NCBI GenBank assembly: GCA_023266355.1 | Contig: JAHFQM010000003.1 | Coordinates: 434,001-498,000, forward strand | Length of the DNA stretch: 64,000 nt | Direction: 5' to 3' | From: Aquabacterium sp. | GTDB taxonomy: Bacteria; Pseudomonadota; Gammaproteobacteria; Burkholderiales; Burkholderiaceae_C | Part shown: piece after piece, positions 54,191 to 63,692 of the stretch | How positions within the stretch are numbered: the first letter of the stretch is position 1 | Layout: each line of letters starts with the position of its first letter | Made by a program: the position numbers and the translations under genes | Notes under the pieces: generated by a model | Told to the model about the DNA's origin: nothing | The model's input: the letters and a program-made list of their open reading frames with translations, nothing else | Databases searched by the model: none

Positions 54191-56485
54191 ATGACCACGC
54201 CCGAACAACAACGCGCCGAACTCAAAAAGGCGGCGCTGGAGTACCACGAGCATCCCAAACCGGGCAAGCTCGCCATCAGCGCCACCAAGCAGCTGACCAA
54301 CCAACGCGACCTGGCCCTGGCCTACTCCCCTGGCGTGGCCGCGCCCTGCGAAGAAATCGTCGAGAACCCCGCGGCGGCGTTCAAGTACACCAGCCGCGGC
54401 AACCTCGTGGCCGTCATCACCAACGGCACGGCCGTGCTGGGCCTGGGCGACATCGGCCCGCTGGCGGCCAAGCCCGTCATGGAAGGCAAGGCCGTCCTGT
54501 TCAAGAAGTTCTCCGACATCGATGTGTTCGACATCGAGATCAACGAGAAAGACCCCGACAAGCTCGTCGAGATCATCGCCAGCCTGGAGCCCACCTTCGG
54601 CGGCATCAACCTCGAAGACATCAAGGCCCCGGACTGCTTCTACGTCGAGCGCAAGCTGCGCGAGCGCATGAAGATCCCCGTGTTCCACGACGACCAGCAT
54701 GGCACCGCCATCGTCGTGGGCGCCGCCCTGCTCAACGGCCTGAAGGTCGTGGGCAAGGACATCAAGCAGGTCAAGCTGGTCACCTCCGGCGCCGGTGCGG
54801 CCGCCCTGGCCTGTCTGGGCCTGCTGGTCAAGCTCGGCGTGCCGCGCGAAAACATCTGGGTGACCGACCTGGCCGGCGTGGTCTATGAAGGCCGCGCCGA
54901 GCTGATGGACCCGGACAAGGACCAGTTCGCCCAGAAGACCGAGCAGCGCAAGCTGGCCGAGGTCATCGAAGGCGCCGACATCTTCCTGGGCCTGTCCGCC
55001 GGCGGCGTGCTCAAGCCCGAGATGGTCGCCAAGATGGCGGCCAACCCCATCATCTTCGCCCTGGCCAACCCCACGCCCGAGATCCTCCCCGACGAGGTCA
55101 AGGCCGTGCGCGACGACGCCATCATGGCCACCGGCCGCAGCGATTTCCCCAACCAGGTCAACAACGTCCTGTGTTTCCCCTACATCTTCCGCGGGGCGCT
55201 GGACTCGGGCGCGACCACCATCACCGATGAGATGGAAATCGCCGCCGTCCACGCGATCGCCGAGCTGGCCCAGGCCGAGCAAAGCGACGTGGTGGCCGCG
55301 GCCTACTCGGGTGAAAGCCTGAGCTTCGGCCCCGACTACCTCATCCCCAAGCCCTTCGACCCGCGCCTGATGATGAAGATCGCGCCGGCCGTGGCCAAGG
55401 CCGCAGCCGAGTCCGGCGTGGCCCAGCGCCCGGTGAGCGACTTCGCCGCCTACGCCGAGAAGCTGCAGAGCTTCGTCTACGCCTCCGGCCACACGATGAA
55501 GCCCATCTTCAGCGTGGCCAAGCGCGCCAAGAACAAGCGCATCGCCTACGCCGAAGGTGAGAACGAAGGCGTGCTGCGCGCTGCCCAGATCGTGGTGGAC
55601 GAGAACGTCGCACGCCCGACCCTGATCGGCCGCCCGGGCGTCATACAGGAGCGCATCGAGCGCTTCGGCCTGCGCCTGAAACCCGGCGTGGACTACGACG
55701 TGGTCAGCACCGAAAACGACCCGCGTCACCGCGATTACTGGCAGGCCTACCACCGCCTGGCCGAGCGCAAGGGCGTGACCGAGCAGATGGCCAAGATCGA
55801 GATGCGCCGCCGCCTGACGCTGATCGGCTCGATGCTGCTGCACATGGGCGAGGTCGATGGCCTGATCTGCGGCACCTGGGGCAACACCGCCCTGCACCTC
55901 TACTACATCGACCAGGTCATCGGCAAGCGCCCGGGCGTGCAGACCTACGCGACCATGACCGGCCTGATCCTGCCGGGCCGCACGGTCAACCTGCTGGACA
56001 CGCACATCAACTACGACCCGACGGCCGAACAGCTCGCCGAGATCACGGTGATGGCGGCCGAGGAAATGATGCGCTTCGGCCAGCGTCCGAAGGCCGCGCT
56101 GCTGTCGCACTCGAACTTCGGCTCCAGCAACCAGCCCTCGGCGGTGAAGATGCGCGATGCCCTGGCGTTGATCCAGGACCGCGCGCCCTGGCTGGAAATC
56201 GACGGTGAGATGCACGGCGACACCGCCCTGGACGCCAGCTACCGCGCGCAGCTGATGCCGCGCAGCACGCTGACGGGCGAGGCCAACCTGCTGGTGTGCC
56301 CGAACATCGACGCGGCCAACATCGCCTACAACCTGCTGAAGGTGGCGGCGGGCAACAACATCGCCTTAGGGCCGGTGCTGCTGGGTGCGGCCAAGCCGGT
56401 GTGCATCCTGACGCCTTCGGCGACCGTGCGCCGCATTGTCAACATGACGGCGATGACGGTGGCAGACGCCAACGCGGTGCGCTGA
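54191..56485 (+). CDS. maeB: NADP-dependent malic enzyme with phosphotransacetylase-like domain
   Basis: 764 residues. N-terminal malic enzyme half (1-430) has [36 protein letters not shown], the [17 protein letters not shown] site and [12 protein letters not shown]; the C-terminal half (440-764) is the phosphate acetyltransferase-like domain ([54 protein letters not shown]), a regulatory module in MaeB. It decarboxylates malate to pyruvate, making NADPH. The length and both halves are standard. Confidence 0.97.
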   Translation: MTTPEQQRAELKKAALEYHEHPKPGKLAISATKQLTNQRDLALAYSPGVAAPCEEIVENPAAAFKYTSRGNLVAVITNGTAVLGLGDIGPLAAKPVMEGKAVLFKKFSDIDVFDIEINEKDPDKLVEIIASLEPTFGGINLEDIKAPDCFYVERKLRERMKIPVFHDDQHGTAIVVGAALLNGLKVVGKDIKQVKLVTSGAGAAALACLGLLVKLGVPRENIWVTDLAGVVYEGRAELMDPDKDQFAQKTEQRKLAEVIEGADIFLGLSAGGVLKPEMVAKMAANPIIFALANPTPEILPDEVKAVRDDAIMATGRSDFPNQVNNVLCFPYIFRGALDSGATTITDEMEIAAVHAIAELAQAEQSDVVAAAYSGESLSFGPDYLIPKPFDPRLMMKIAPAVAKAAAESGVAQRPVSDFAAYAEKLQSFVYASGHTMKPIFSVAKRAKNKRIAYAEGENEGVLRAAQIVVDENVARPTLIGRPGVIQERIERFGLRLKPGVDYDVVSTENDPRHRDYWQAYHRLAERKGVTEQMAKIEMRRRLTLIGSMLLHMGEVDGLICGTWGNTALHLYYIDQVIGKRPGVQTYATMTGLILPGRTVNLLDTHINYDPTAEQLAEITVMAAEEMMRFGQRPKAALLSHSNFGSSNQPSAVKMRDALALIQDRAPWLEIDGEMHGDTALDASYRAQLMPRSTLTGEANLLVCPNIDAANIAYNLLKVAAGNNIALGPVLLGAAKPVCILTPSATVRRIVNMTAMTVADANAVR

Positions 56486-56535
56486 CGCACGCCCCAGGCT
56501 GCGGCCTGGGCTCCTGGCGCAGACCCCGCCCGCGC

Positions 56536-57444
56536 TCAGCGGAAGCGGATCTGCGCCTGCCCGTCGGTCACGAAGCGGTGGGCCAGGCCCATGGGCCCCA
56601 GGGCCTGGTCGCGGATGAGGCGGAAGGCGACGTAACGCTCGCCGCCGTCGAACAGCGCTTCTTTCTGCGCATCGACCAGGCGCCAGCTGCCATCGACGTG
56701 GACCTCGGCCCAGTTGTGGTACGCCACCGAAGGCGGGGCATCGTCCTGCTCAAGCACAAAACCGCCCAGCGCCCGCGCCGGCAAACCCAGCGCGCGGCAC
56801 AGGGCCACCACGAGGTAGGCGTACTCGGTGCAGTCGCCGCTGAGTTCGCGCAGGGCCTGGGCCGCACCCAGGTCGTTGGGCACATAACCGGCGTAATTCA
56901 GGTGCGTGCGCACCCAGGTGTAGATGGCCTCGACGCTGGCGCGCGGGCTGTCGCGGCGCAGCTCGGCCGCCAGGGCCACGATGGCCGGGTCGTCGCGCTC
57001 GGTGTGGCGCTCGGCCTGCAACCAGGCGCCAGGCTCGGCGGGCTGCGGCGCGGGCTGGCGGGCCATGCGCACCGCCACATCGAGGCGGATGGCGCGCAGG
57101 CCGTGCGGTGGCAGCGGTGGCGTCTGCCAGTGCAGCACGGTGTGGCCCAACGGGTCGGTGTGCTGCGCCACGGGCCAGCTGCTGCTGAGCTCGACCAGCG
57201 CCTGGCTGGCCGTGCGCGAGACCGGGCCATAGGCCCACAGCGACTGCGGCGCCAGCGGCGTGCCACCGGGGTTCTGGCATTGGATGTCGAAGCGCAAGCG
57301 GCGCAGCAGGGTGTCTTCGGGCCCGCGAGGCCAGGGCGTGACGCTGCCCTGCACCTGCGCGTGCACCCGCCGCAAGGCGCCGACGGTGTGCAGCCCTCCC
57401 CAGGCCACGGCCTGGCCGAGCCAGCGGCGGCGTGACGGCGTCAT
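56536..57444 (-). CDS. Exported transglutaminase-like protein of the secretion cluster
   Basis: 302 residues with a twin-arginine-like signal (SRRRWLGQAVAWGGL). A transglutaminase-like domain (about 165-270) has catalytic Cys in ELSGDCTEYAYL, His in AYHNWAEVHVDG and Asp in LVDAQ, the cysteine-protease triad arrangement. A beta-rich N-terminal half precedes it. Reaction unknown; may cleave or cross-link a surface or pseudopilin-related protein. Overlaps the rhodanese-like gene by ATGA, so it is the last gene of the secretion operon. Confidence 0.8.
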   Translation of the reverse strand: MTPSRRRWLGQAVAWGGLHTVGALRRVHAQVQGSVTPWPRGPEDTLLRRLRFDIQCQNPGGTPLAPQSLWAYGPVSRTASQALVELSSSWPVAQHTDPLGHTVLHWQTPPLPPHGLRAIRLDVAVRMARQPAPQPAEPGAWLQAERHTERDDPAIVALAAELRRDSPRASVEAIYTWVRTHLNYAGYVPNDLGAAQALRELSGDCTEYAYLVVALCRALGLPARALGGFVLEQDDAPPSVAYHNWAEVHVDGSWRLVDAQKEALFDGGERYVAFRLIRDQALGPMGLAHRFVTDGQAQIRFR

Positions 57445-58373
57445 TGCCCGCACCTCGGCTGCTTGGGGCCACGTTCGCGGGCGCGCCACGTGGCTTCCAA
57501 TTGCTGAAGCTGGGCGCGCAAGGCCGGGGCCGAGCCGCTGTGCAGCAGCACGGGCGTGGGCCACAGGGCCTGGCGCAGGGCGTCCAGCGGCAGGCTGGCG
57601 GCGCGCTCGGGCGTGGTGGCCAGCACGATGGCCGACAGCGGCAGGGCCGTGGCCTTGCGGCGGCGCTCGATCAGGCCGCGCACGGCCTCGACCGACCAGG
57701 TGTCCACCTGGCTGGCGAAGGGCAGTTGCGAGACCAGGCCATCCCCGGCATGGCCGATGACGAGGTTGCCCTCGTCGAGGCTTTCCATCCACAGGCCCGC
57801 CCCGTCCAGCGACACCGGCGGCGGCAAGGGCAGCGGCGGCACGGCGGCCAGGGCCTCGTGCAGGCGCCACTGTGGCACGCCGCCCTGCAGCACCCGGGTG
57901 CGTGCAAAGCCCTCGGCCTTCAGGCGCCGGCAGTGCGACAGCAACGCAGCCTGGCCCCGCCCCTCGCCCAGCAGCACGATGCGCTTGCCGCGCAGGAAGG
58001 CCTTGGTGCGCAAGGCGTCGGGCGACAGGCGCAGCGCGCCTGGCCAGGGGTCCGCATCGGCCTGCTCGGGCCGGCGCACGTCCACCCAGACCACCTCGGC
58101 CAGGGCCTTGTCGCGCACCAGCTCGTTGACGCTCACGGCGCAGGCCGGGTCCGGCGCGGGCAAGGCCACGCCACCGGGGTCGGTCGCACCGCCAGCTTCC
58201 GCATGGCGTGCGCAGGCCGCCCCCGCCGCGGGCAGGCCTTGCAAGGGCTTGGGCATGGCCAGGCCCTCGGTGCGCACCTGGGCCAGGGCCTGGGCGCTCA
58301 GGCATGCCCAGACGACCGCCACGGCCATGCGCCACGCCCAGCCCCACCCGCCACCCGACATCGCCCGCTTCAT
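57441..58373 (-). CDS. Exported rhodanese-like protein lacking the active-site cysteine
   Basis: 310 residues with a signal peptide (about 1-31, SAQALA). A rhodanese-like domain (about 80-175) contains VVWVDVRRPEQADADPWPGALRL, then where the catalytic CRxGxR loop is expected it reads LLGEGRGQA without Cys, and ends RVLQGGVPQW. Thus sulfurtransferase activity is unlikely. The C-terminal 130 residues are unrecognised. Four-base ATGA overlaps with both neighbours place it in the secretion operon; it may have a structural or binding role. Confidence 0.78.
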   Translation of the reverse strand: MKRAMSGGGWGWAWRMAVAVVWACLSAQALAQVRTEGLAMPKPLQGLPAAGAACARHAEAGGATDPGGVALPAPDPACAVSVNELVRDKALAEVVWVDVRRPEQADADPWPGALRLSPDALRTKAFLRGKRIVLLGEGRGQAALLSHCRRLKAEGFARTRVLQGGVPQWRLHEALAAVPPLPLPPPVSLDGAGLWMESLDEGNLVIGHAGDGLVSQLPFASQVDTWSVEAVRGLIERRRKATALPLSAIVLATTPERAASLPLDALRQALWPTPVLLHSGSAPALRAQLQQLEATWRARERGPKQPRCGQ

Positions 58374-59026
58374 GGGAGTCCTTTCAAGGGCGTCGTCGCG
58401 GCCGATGCAGCCGATGCGCCCTGCCCGGCCTGTCCGATTTGCCCGACCTGTCCGGTCTGCGCCCCCTGCCCCGCGGGCAAGGTCGCCATCAGGTTGGCAG
58501 GGTGCGTGAAGACCCAGTCGCGGTAGCGCGCCTGGCCCGCAAAGGCCATGTCCTGGTCCTCGAAACCGGCCTGCTTGACAGGCCGCCGCTCTGACAGCGA
58601 ATGCACGCCCACGACGCGCCCCCCCACGCGCACCAGCCCCCATTCGGCCTTGCCGGTCATGGGATCGACGAACACCTGGCGCAGGTGCCGGGTCACGCCG
58701 GGGGTGCGGGGGTCTTGCAACAGTTCGTCCAGCGAGGCGGGGTACTGGCCCGCGGGCAAAGCACCCGCCCCTGCCATGGCCTGGCCAGGCACCGTGCCCG
58801 TGGCGCCGCCGACAGGCCCGCCCGCGGTCGGCCCCGAACGGGCCTGGTAGCGGCGCAAGGCCTCGCGGAACTGGTGGCCGATGGCCAGCAGTTCGCGCTC
58901 CTTGTCGCGCTGTTGTGCCACGGCATGCACCTCGGCCACGACCGCCAAGCCCACGCCCATGAAGGCCACCGCGAACAGCAGCCAGAGGTAGGCAAAGCCT
59001 TCAGAATGACGCGAATGCGGTGCCAT
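58370..59026 (-). CDS. Pseudopilin-like protein with N-terminal helix and low-complexity tail
   Basis: 218 residues. N-terminal hydrophobic helix SEGFAYLWLLFAVAFMGVGLAVV follows a short basic leader, similar to prepilin type IV signals; the Gly-Phe junction EGF fits a prepilin cleavage site. The globular part has a DERD-type helix (RDKERELLAIGHQFREALRRYQ) and FVDPMTGKAEWGLV, as in minor pseudopilins. The C terminus is low complexity, with GQ-containing triplets (GQTGQVGQIGQAGQ) from 9-bp repeats (about 58421-58460). Overlaps the preceding pseudopilin gene by 26 bp. Confidence 0.75.
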   Translation of the reverse strand: MAPHSRHSEGFAYLWLLFAVAFMGVGLAVVAEVHAVAQQRDKERELLAIGHQFREALRRYQARSGPTAGGPVGGATGTVPGQAMAGAGALPAGQYPASLDELLQDPRTPGVTRHLRQVFVDPMTGKAEWGLVRVGGRVVGVHSLSERRPVKQAGFEDQDMAFAGQARYRDWVFTHPANLMATLPAGQGAQTGQVGQIGQAGQGASAASAATTPLKGLP

Positions 59027-59384
59027 CGCGCGATTGCCCTGGGGCGCCACTGCGGACGTCGGCCACGCCTTGCTGGTCCGACTGTTTGGGCGGCACCGCC
59101 ACCCAGCTGGACACCGACTCGGTGACCGGGTCCATCGGCACCTCGCGCAGGTAGCCGGCCTCGACCAGCTCTTGCAAGGCATCGGGATAGCGGCCCTTGT
59201 CGCCATAAAACTTGTCGATGGTCACGCGCATCACGCGCAGGTTTTCCTTCAAGGCCACCTCGCGGCTTTTCTCCAGCGAGCCGAAGTAGCGCGGCGTGGC
59301 CAGCGTCAGCAAGAGCGCGACGATGGACAGCACCACCAGCATCTCGATGAGGGTGAAGCCGCGGCGCAGCAGGGGTGTGGTCAT
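59001..59384 (-). CDS. Type II secretion pseudopilin, GspG-like
   Basis: 127 residues. Class III (prepilin peptidase-dependent) signal RRGFTLIEMLVVLSIVALLL with Glu5 of the mature protein, long hydrophobic helix, and LRVMRVTIDKFYGDKGRYPDALQELVEAGYLREVPMDP, the major-pseudopilin (GspG) signature. Assembles the periplasmic pseudopilus. Encoded 21 bp after the preceding pseudopilin. Confidence 0.88.
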   Translation of the reverse strand: MTTPLLRRGFTLIEMLVVLSIVALLLTLATPRYFGSLEKSREVALKENLRVMRVTIDKFYGDKGRYPDALQELVEAGYLREVPMDPVTESVSSWVAVPPKQSDQQGVADVRSGAPGQSRDGTAFASF

Positions 59385-59405
59385 GGGGGGCCCTTCAGCA
59401 CGGTG

Positions 59406-59870
59406 TCACCACTTTTTGTACGGCACGCCGTTCAGCCCGGTGAGCTCGGAGCGCGAACGCACATCGAAGACGTCGTCGCCCTCGGCCGGGGCATCGGGTG
59501 GGGACGCATAGCTGCGCAGGGCCCAGGTCTGGTCGGCCGGCGCGCTCGGGTCGGGGTGCAAGGGGTCGCGCGGCAAGGCCCGCAGGAAGTACATGGGCTG
59601 GCGGGTGGGGCTGCGCTGGTCGGGCACGCCTTCGACCAGGGCGTTCAGGCGCTTGGGGTAGCCGGACTCGCCCACCTTGACCTCGATGCGGCCGGCGTCG
59701 GCGGCGCGCTTGTAGGCGTCCAGGCCTTGGCGGATCTCGGCCAGGGCCAGGCGCAGCTCGTGCTCGCGGTCGCGCTGCACCGCCACCTGGGCCATGGGCA
59801 CGGTGACCATGGCCAGCACGCCCATGATGGCCAGGGTCATCAGCAGTTCGATGAAGGTGAAGCCGCGCAT
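59406..59870 (-). CDS. Type II secretion/type IV pilus pseudopilin
   Basis: 154 residues. The prepilin signal is at the very N terminus (MRGFTFIELLMTLAIMGVLAMV), then a conserved helix (RDREHELRLALAEIRQGLDAYKRAADAG) and YPKRLNALVEGVPD, LRALPRDPLHPD as in GspG/H-like pseudopilins. It should be cleaved and methylated by a prepilin peptidase, whose gene is not in the window. 30 bp after the secretin gene. Confidence 0.86.
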   Translation of the reverse strand: MRGFTFIELLMTLAIMGVLAMVTVPMAQVAVQRDREHELRLALAEIRQGLDAYKRAADAGRIEVKVGESGYPKRLNALVEGVPDQRSPTRQPMYFLRALPRDPLHPDPSAPADQTWALRSYASPPDAPAEGDDVFDVRSRSELTGLNGVPYKKW

Positions 59871-59900
59871 GGCTGGTTCCAGGAAGATCGCCTGGGACGC

Positions 59901-62378
59901 TCAGGGCGCAATCCGCACGCTGTGTTCCAGCGGCAGCTTGAGCGGGGCGGTGACCGGGGGCTCGGGCGAGAGCGACAGCAACTGGATGCGCGCCGCGCTG
60001 CCCGCCGGTGGTGGCTTGAGCGCCTTGAAGGTCACCGACAGCACGCTGCCCACGCCATTGGTGCCGGCCACCGGGCCCTGCGGGTTCTGGCGCACACCGG
60101 CCACGAAGACCTTGCCCTGGGCCGCGTCCACGCGCTGGCTGAACTGCGTCTGGGCACCGGCCTGCTTGAGGAAGTCGCCCTCCTGCACGCTGGCCACCTG
60201 CAACAGCTGCGGGTCGAAAGCGATCAAGGCGGGCAGGCCGGTGAGCGCGGCGCTGGACTGGATGCGCAGCACGGCGGTGAATTGCTCGCCGGCCTTGACC
60301 TGGGCCGGGGCTTGCCAGCTCAGTGAGACGGCCCCGGGCACAGCGCCCGGCGCCTGCGGGTTGGCCGTGGCGGCGGCAGCCGGGGCGGTCGGCGCGGGCA
60401 AGCCCAAGGGCGCCGCCGGGGCCACGCCGGTGGACGGCACGCTGCCGCTGACCAGGCCCGCGGGCATGGCGGTGGCGGCCCCCGATGCACCCGGCGCACC
60501 CACGGCAGGCGGCGCCTCCAGGGTGCGCAGCAGCAACGGGTCGGCGCCAATGCTGGTCTCGGTGCCGGACTCGAACTCGGCCTGCATCAGCTCGGGTCGG
60601 CTGAGCGAACGCACCACGCGCGGCGTGATCGACAGCAAGATCTCCGTGCGCTGCGTGTCGTCCTTCTGGCTGCCGAACAGGCGGCCCAGGATGGGCATTT
60701 CGCCCAGCAGCGGCACCTTGTTGGCGGTGCTGCGCTCTTCGTCGCTGATCAGGCCGGCCAGCACCTGCGTCTCGCCATCTTTCAGGCGCAGCACGGTGTT
60801 GGCGCCACGCGTGCCAATCTGGTAGGACAGGCTGCCCGACTTGCTCAGCACCTCGCGCACCAGGCTGGAGACCTCCAGGTTGACCTTGATCGCCACCTCG
60901 TCATCGAGGTAGATGTTGGGCTCGACGTCGAGCTTGATGCCCACGTCCACGTAGTTGACCGACTCCGAGACGAAGCCCGTGGAAGTGGATGTGGTGGTGA
61001 TGACGGGCACGCGGTCGCCGATCAGCACCTTGGCCTTTTCCTTGTTGCGCACGCGGATGCGCGGGTTGGCCAGGATGTTGCCGTTCTGGTCTTCCTTGCG
61101 CGCGTTGATGAGCGTGCTGCCCAGCGTGGCCTGGATGGTGGAGCCACTGAGGTTGTTGAGGTCGGCCAGCGTGACCGAACCGCCGCCTGACTTCAAGGGC
61201 GCCAGGCCCAGCTGGCTGGGCCACTGGATGCCCAGCTCCAGCAGGCGCGAGCGCTTGACCTCCATCACCTCGACTTCGAGCATGACCTCGGGGTCGCGCA
61301 GGTCCTGCAGGGCGACGATGCGCTCGGCCATGCGGATCACCTCGGGCGTGTCGCGCAACATGATGATGCCCAGGCGCTCGTCGATGACCATGTCCTTGGT
61401 CTTGAGCAGGGTCTTGATCGAGTTGGACACCGCCTTCACATCGGCATTGGCCAGGTAGAAGGAGCGCACCGTCAGCGCCTGGTAGTCCTTGAGCTTGGCC
61501 GGCGTGTTCGGGTAGATGAGGATGGCGTTGTCGCCCAGCACCTTCTGCTCCAGCTGGTTGGTGACCAGCAGCAGGCGGATGGCGTCTTCGATGGAGGTGT
61601 TCCTGGCCAGGATGGTGGCCTTCAGATCGGGGCGGATCTCGCGGTCGAAAAAGAAGTTCAGGCCCGAGACCTTGGCGATGACGTCGAAGACCGACTTCAG
61701 CGGCGCGTCGCGGAACTCCAGGGTGATGGGCTTTTGGTAGATGGCGGCCAGGCGCTGGCCGGGTCGGGGCTGCTTGGCCAGCTCGTCCTGCAGGCGGGCC
61801 TTGAGCGTCAGGGCCAGCTTGTGCTGCGGGTTCTCGCTGAGCACGGTGCGCAGCTTGTCCTGGGCCTGCGGCAGATCGGTGGCACTGCCTTTCTTGAGCA
61901 GGGCATCGACCTCGGCGAGCAACACGCGCTGGCGGCGCTCCTGGAGGATGGCGGCCTGGCCCTGGCGCGCCATGACGTGCTCGGGCTCGATGAGCAAGAG
62001 CGTGCGGAAAGCCTCTTCGGCCTCGCTGAGGCGACCCTCGTACAGCGCGGACTGGCCCCGGCTGAGCAGCTGCTGGATGGCCGTGGCGCGGCGGGTGGCC
62101 AGGGTGATGCGGTACTGGGGGCGGCGGGGCTCCTGCTGGACGGCCTCCTCCAGCTTGGCCAGGCCGGCCATGGTCTGACCCTGGTCCATCAGCGCCTGCC
62201 CTTCCTGGTAGGCACCGGGCTCCAGCCAGGCGCAACCGGCCATGCCGGATGCCAACACGCACACGGCCATGCCTGCGATCCTGCCCGCGGCCTGGCCCCT
62301 GAGCGCGCTTGCGGCCCGCTGCAGCCGTCTGACTTGCCTGCCCACCATGGTCATGTCCTCATCGTCTCGTCGTGTCAT
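59901..62378 (-). CDS. Secretin (GspD/PilQ-like) lipoprotein with cohesin-like C-terminal domain
   Basis: 825 residues. Signal with lipobox-like MAGC, TPR-like helical repeats (50-200), secretin N-domains (210-370; ITLEFRDAPLKSVFDVIAKVSGLNF, NTPAKLKDYQALTVRSFYL, KDMVIDERLGIIML), the secretin core (about 380-600; VMLEVEVMEVKRSRLLELGIQW, VPVITTT, LAGLISDEERSTANKVPLLGEMPILGRLF), an Ala/Pro linker and a cohesin-like domain (683-825; LIAFDPQLLQVASVQEGDF). It forms the outer-membrane channel. Start choice is uncertain (62378, 62354 or 62348). Confidence 0.92.
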   Translation of the reverse strand: MTRRDDEDMTMVGRQVRRLQRAASALRGQAAGRIAGMAVCVLASGMAGCAWLEPGAYQEGQALMDQGQTMAGLAKLEEAVQQEPRRPQYRITLATRRATAIQQLLSRGQSALYEGRLSEAEEAFRTLLLIEPEHVMARQGQAAILQERRQRVLLAEVDALLKKGSATDLPQAQDKLRTVLSENPQHKLALTLKARLQDELAKQPRPGQRLAAIYQKPITLEFRDAPLKSVFDVIAKVSGLNFFFDREIRPDLKATILARNTSIEDAIRLLLVTNQLEQKVLGDNAILIYPNTPAKLKDYQALTVRSFYLANADVKAVSNSIKTLLKTKDMVIDERLGIIMLRDTPEVIRMAERIVALQDLRDPEVMLEVEVMEVKRSRLLELGIQWPSQLGLAPLKSGGGSVTLADLNNLSGSTIQATLGSTLINARKEDQNGNILANPRIRVRNKEKAKVLIGDRVPVITTTSTSTGFVSESVNYVDVGIKLDVEPNIYLDDEVAIKVNLEVSSLVREVLSKSGSLSYQIGTRGANTVLRLKDGETQVLAGLISDEERSTANKVPLLGEMPILGRLFGSQKDDTQRTEILLSITPRVVRSLSRPELMQAEFESGTETSIGADPLLLRTLEAPPAVGAPGASGAATAMPAGLVSGSVPSTGVAPAAPLGLPAPTAPAAAATANPQAPGAVPGAVSLSWQAPAQVKAGEQFTAVLRIQSSAALTGLPALIAFDPQLLQVASVQEGDFLKQAGAQTQFSQRVDAAQGKVFVAGVRQNPQGPVAGTNGVGSVLSVTFKALKPPPAGSAARIQLLSLSPEPPVTAPLKLPLEHSVRIAP

Positions 62379-62385
62379 CGCGTGC

Positions 62386-63030
62386 TCACTGCGGGCCGTC
62401 CAGACGGAAGGTCTGCAGCTGTTCGGAAGGCAGGTGGCGCACCGTCAGCGACACCTCGTCGATTTGTTCCACCCGGTAGTGCGTGGCCAGCACCTCGCCC
62501 TGGCGCACCACCAGGTTCTGGTCCTGCCACTGCACGAAGGCCGCGGTGCTGCCGTTGTCCACGTAGCGCCCGATCAGGCGCAGGTTCAGGCGCGGCACGG
62601 GCTCTTCGGCAGGGGCCGAAGCCACGGCGGCGGCGGCCGGCAGCGGCTGGGCTGGCGGCGCGGCCTGTGCCACGGCACGGCCTTTGAACAGGCCATCGTC
62701 GCCATCGAAAGCCTCGCGCGGCCGGACGGCCAGGACGGTGGCAGCGGTGGCCAACACCGAGGATACCGAGGACACCGATGGCCCCGTCAAGGACACCGGC
62801 GTGGCAGGCGCCAGGGCGCTGGCAGCCTGCGGGCGCGCTGGCGAAGGCGTCGGCGACGCCGCAAGGCGCGGTCCGGCGCTGGCCTGCGAGGTGCGCTCGC
62901 TCAGCACCACGCCGCCGTTGTCGGCCTGCGGTGCGAAGTAGGCGGCCACGAGGGTGGCGATCAGGCCCAGCACCAACCAGCGCTGGCGGGCGGCACGCTG
63001 GCCGGACTGGGGCTTGGCGATGGCGCTCAT
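62386..63030 (-). CDS. GspC/PilP-like inner-membrane anchored periplasmic protein
   Basis: 214 residues: a short cytoplasmic tail, a transmembrane helix (WLVLGLIATLVAAYFA), a long Ala/Pro/Ser-rich periplasmic linker (30-130) and a C-terminal beta domain with RLNLRLIGRYVDNGSTAAFVQWQDQNLVVRQGEVLATHYRVEQI, the homology-region type fold of GspC and PilP that contacts the secretin. It lies 7 bp upstream of the secretin gene. The ATG at 63030 overlaps the previous stop as ATGA. Confidence 0.78.
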   Translation of the reverse strand: MSAIAKPQSGQRAARQRWLVLGLIATLVAAYFAPQADNGGVVLSERTSQASAGPRLAASPTPSPARPQAASALAPATPVSLTGPSVSSVSSVLATAATVLAVRPREAFDGDDGLFKGRAVAQAAPPAQPLPAAAAVASAPAEEPVPRLNLRLIGRYVDNGSTAAFVQWQDQNLVVRQGEVLATHYRVEQIDEVSLTVRHLPSEQLQTFRLDGPQ

Positions 63031-63692
63031 GGCCGTGCCTCCGGCAGGCGCGTGTAGAGCACCCACTCGACGCGGGCCTCGATCTGATCGACGTTGACCT
63101 GCTCGCGGCGCAGCTGCATGCTTTCCACCCCGAGGCTGGGCTGGGCCTGGAGCACCGCCCCGAGGAAGCGGCGCACCTGGGTGCTGCTGCCGCGCACGGG
63201 CAGCGTCATGCGGTAGCGCGCGAAGCCGGCGTTGGCATCGGGCTGGAACTGGTAGTCACCCTTGAGCAGGGACACGCCGTGCTGGTCGGCCAGGGTCAGC
63301 AGCGTCTGCACGGCCAGGGGGATGTCGCGGTGCGAGGGCAGGCCGGTGAGGAAGGCCTGCAGGCGGGCGCGGTCTTGCGCTGTGTTTTGGGCTGTGTTGG
63401 GGGCTGTGCTCTGGCCACGGGCCGCATCGCCAATGGGCTCGGCCCGGCGCGGCGTCAGGGCCTCCTGCGCTTGCGCGGCCTGCCAGTGTCGCCAAGCCTG
63501 GCGCTGGAGCGCACCCCCGCCCAGCGCCAGCGCGCTCAGCAGCAGGCCCGCCAGCACGGCCACGCCCAACCAACCCAGGCGACGCCACAGGCTGCGCGCG
63601 CTTTGCCGCGCCTGCCAGCGCCAGCGGGCGCCCAGCGCGCCCACGCCGCCCGCCTGGAGGGCCTGTCGCCAGGAAGCCATCACTGAGGCCAT
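63027..63692 (-). CDS. PilO/GspM-like inner-membrane assembly protein
   Basis: 221 residues: basic N-terminal stretch, one transmembrane helix (LGWLGVAVLAGLLLSALALGGGAL), coiled part and a ferredoxin-like C-terminal domain with SLLKGDYQFQPDANAGFARYRMTLPVRGSSTQVRRFLGAVLQAQPSLGVESMQLRRE, the pattern of PilO/GspM. It would pair with a PilN/GspL protein, which precedes it. ATG at 63692 overlaps that gene by 13 bp; the ATG at 63680 (TGATG overlap) is equally plausible. Confidence 0.82.
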   Translation of the reverse strand: MASVMASWRQALQAGGVGALGARWRWQARQSARSLWRRLGWLGVAVLAGLLLSALALGGGALQRQAWRHWQAAQAQEALTPRRAEPIGDAARGQSTAPNTAQNTAQDRARLQAFLTGLPSHRDIPLAVQTLLTLADQHGVSLLKGDYQFQPDANAGFARYRMTLPVRGSSTQVRRFLGAVLQAQPSLGVESMQLRREQVNVDQIEARVEWVLYTRLPEARP

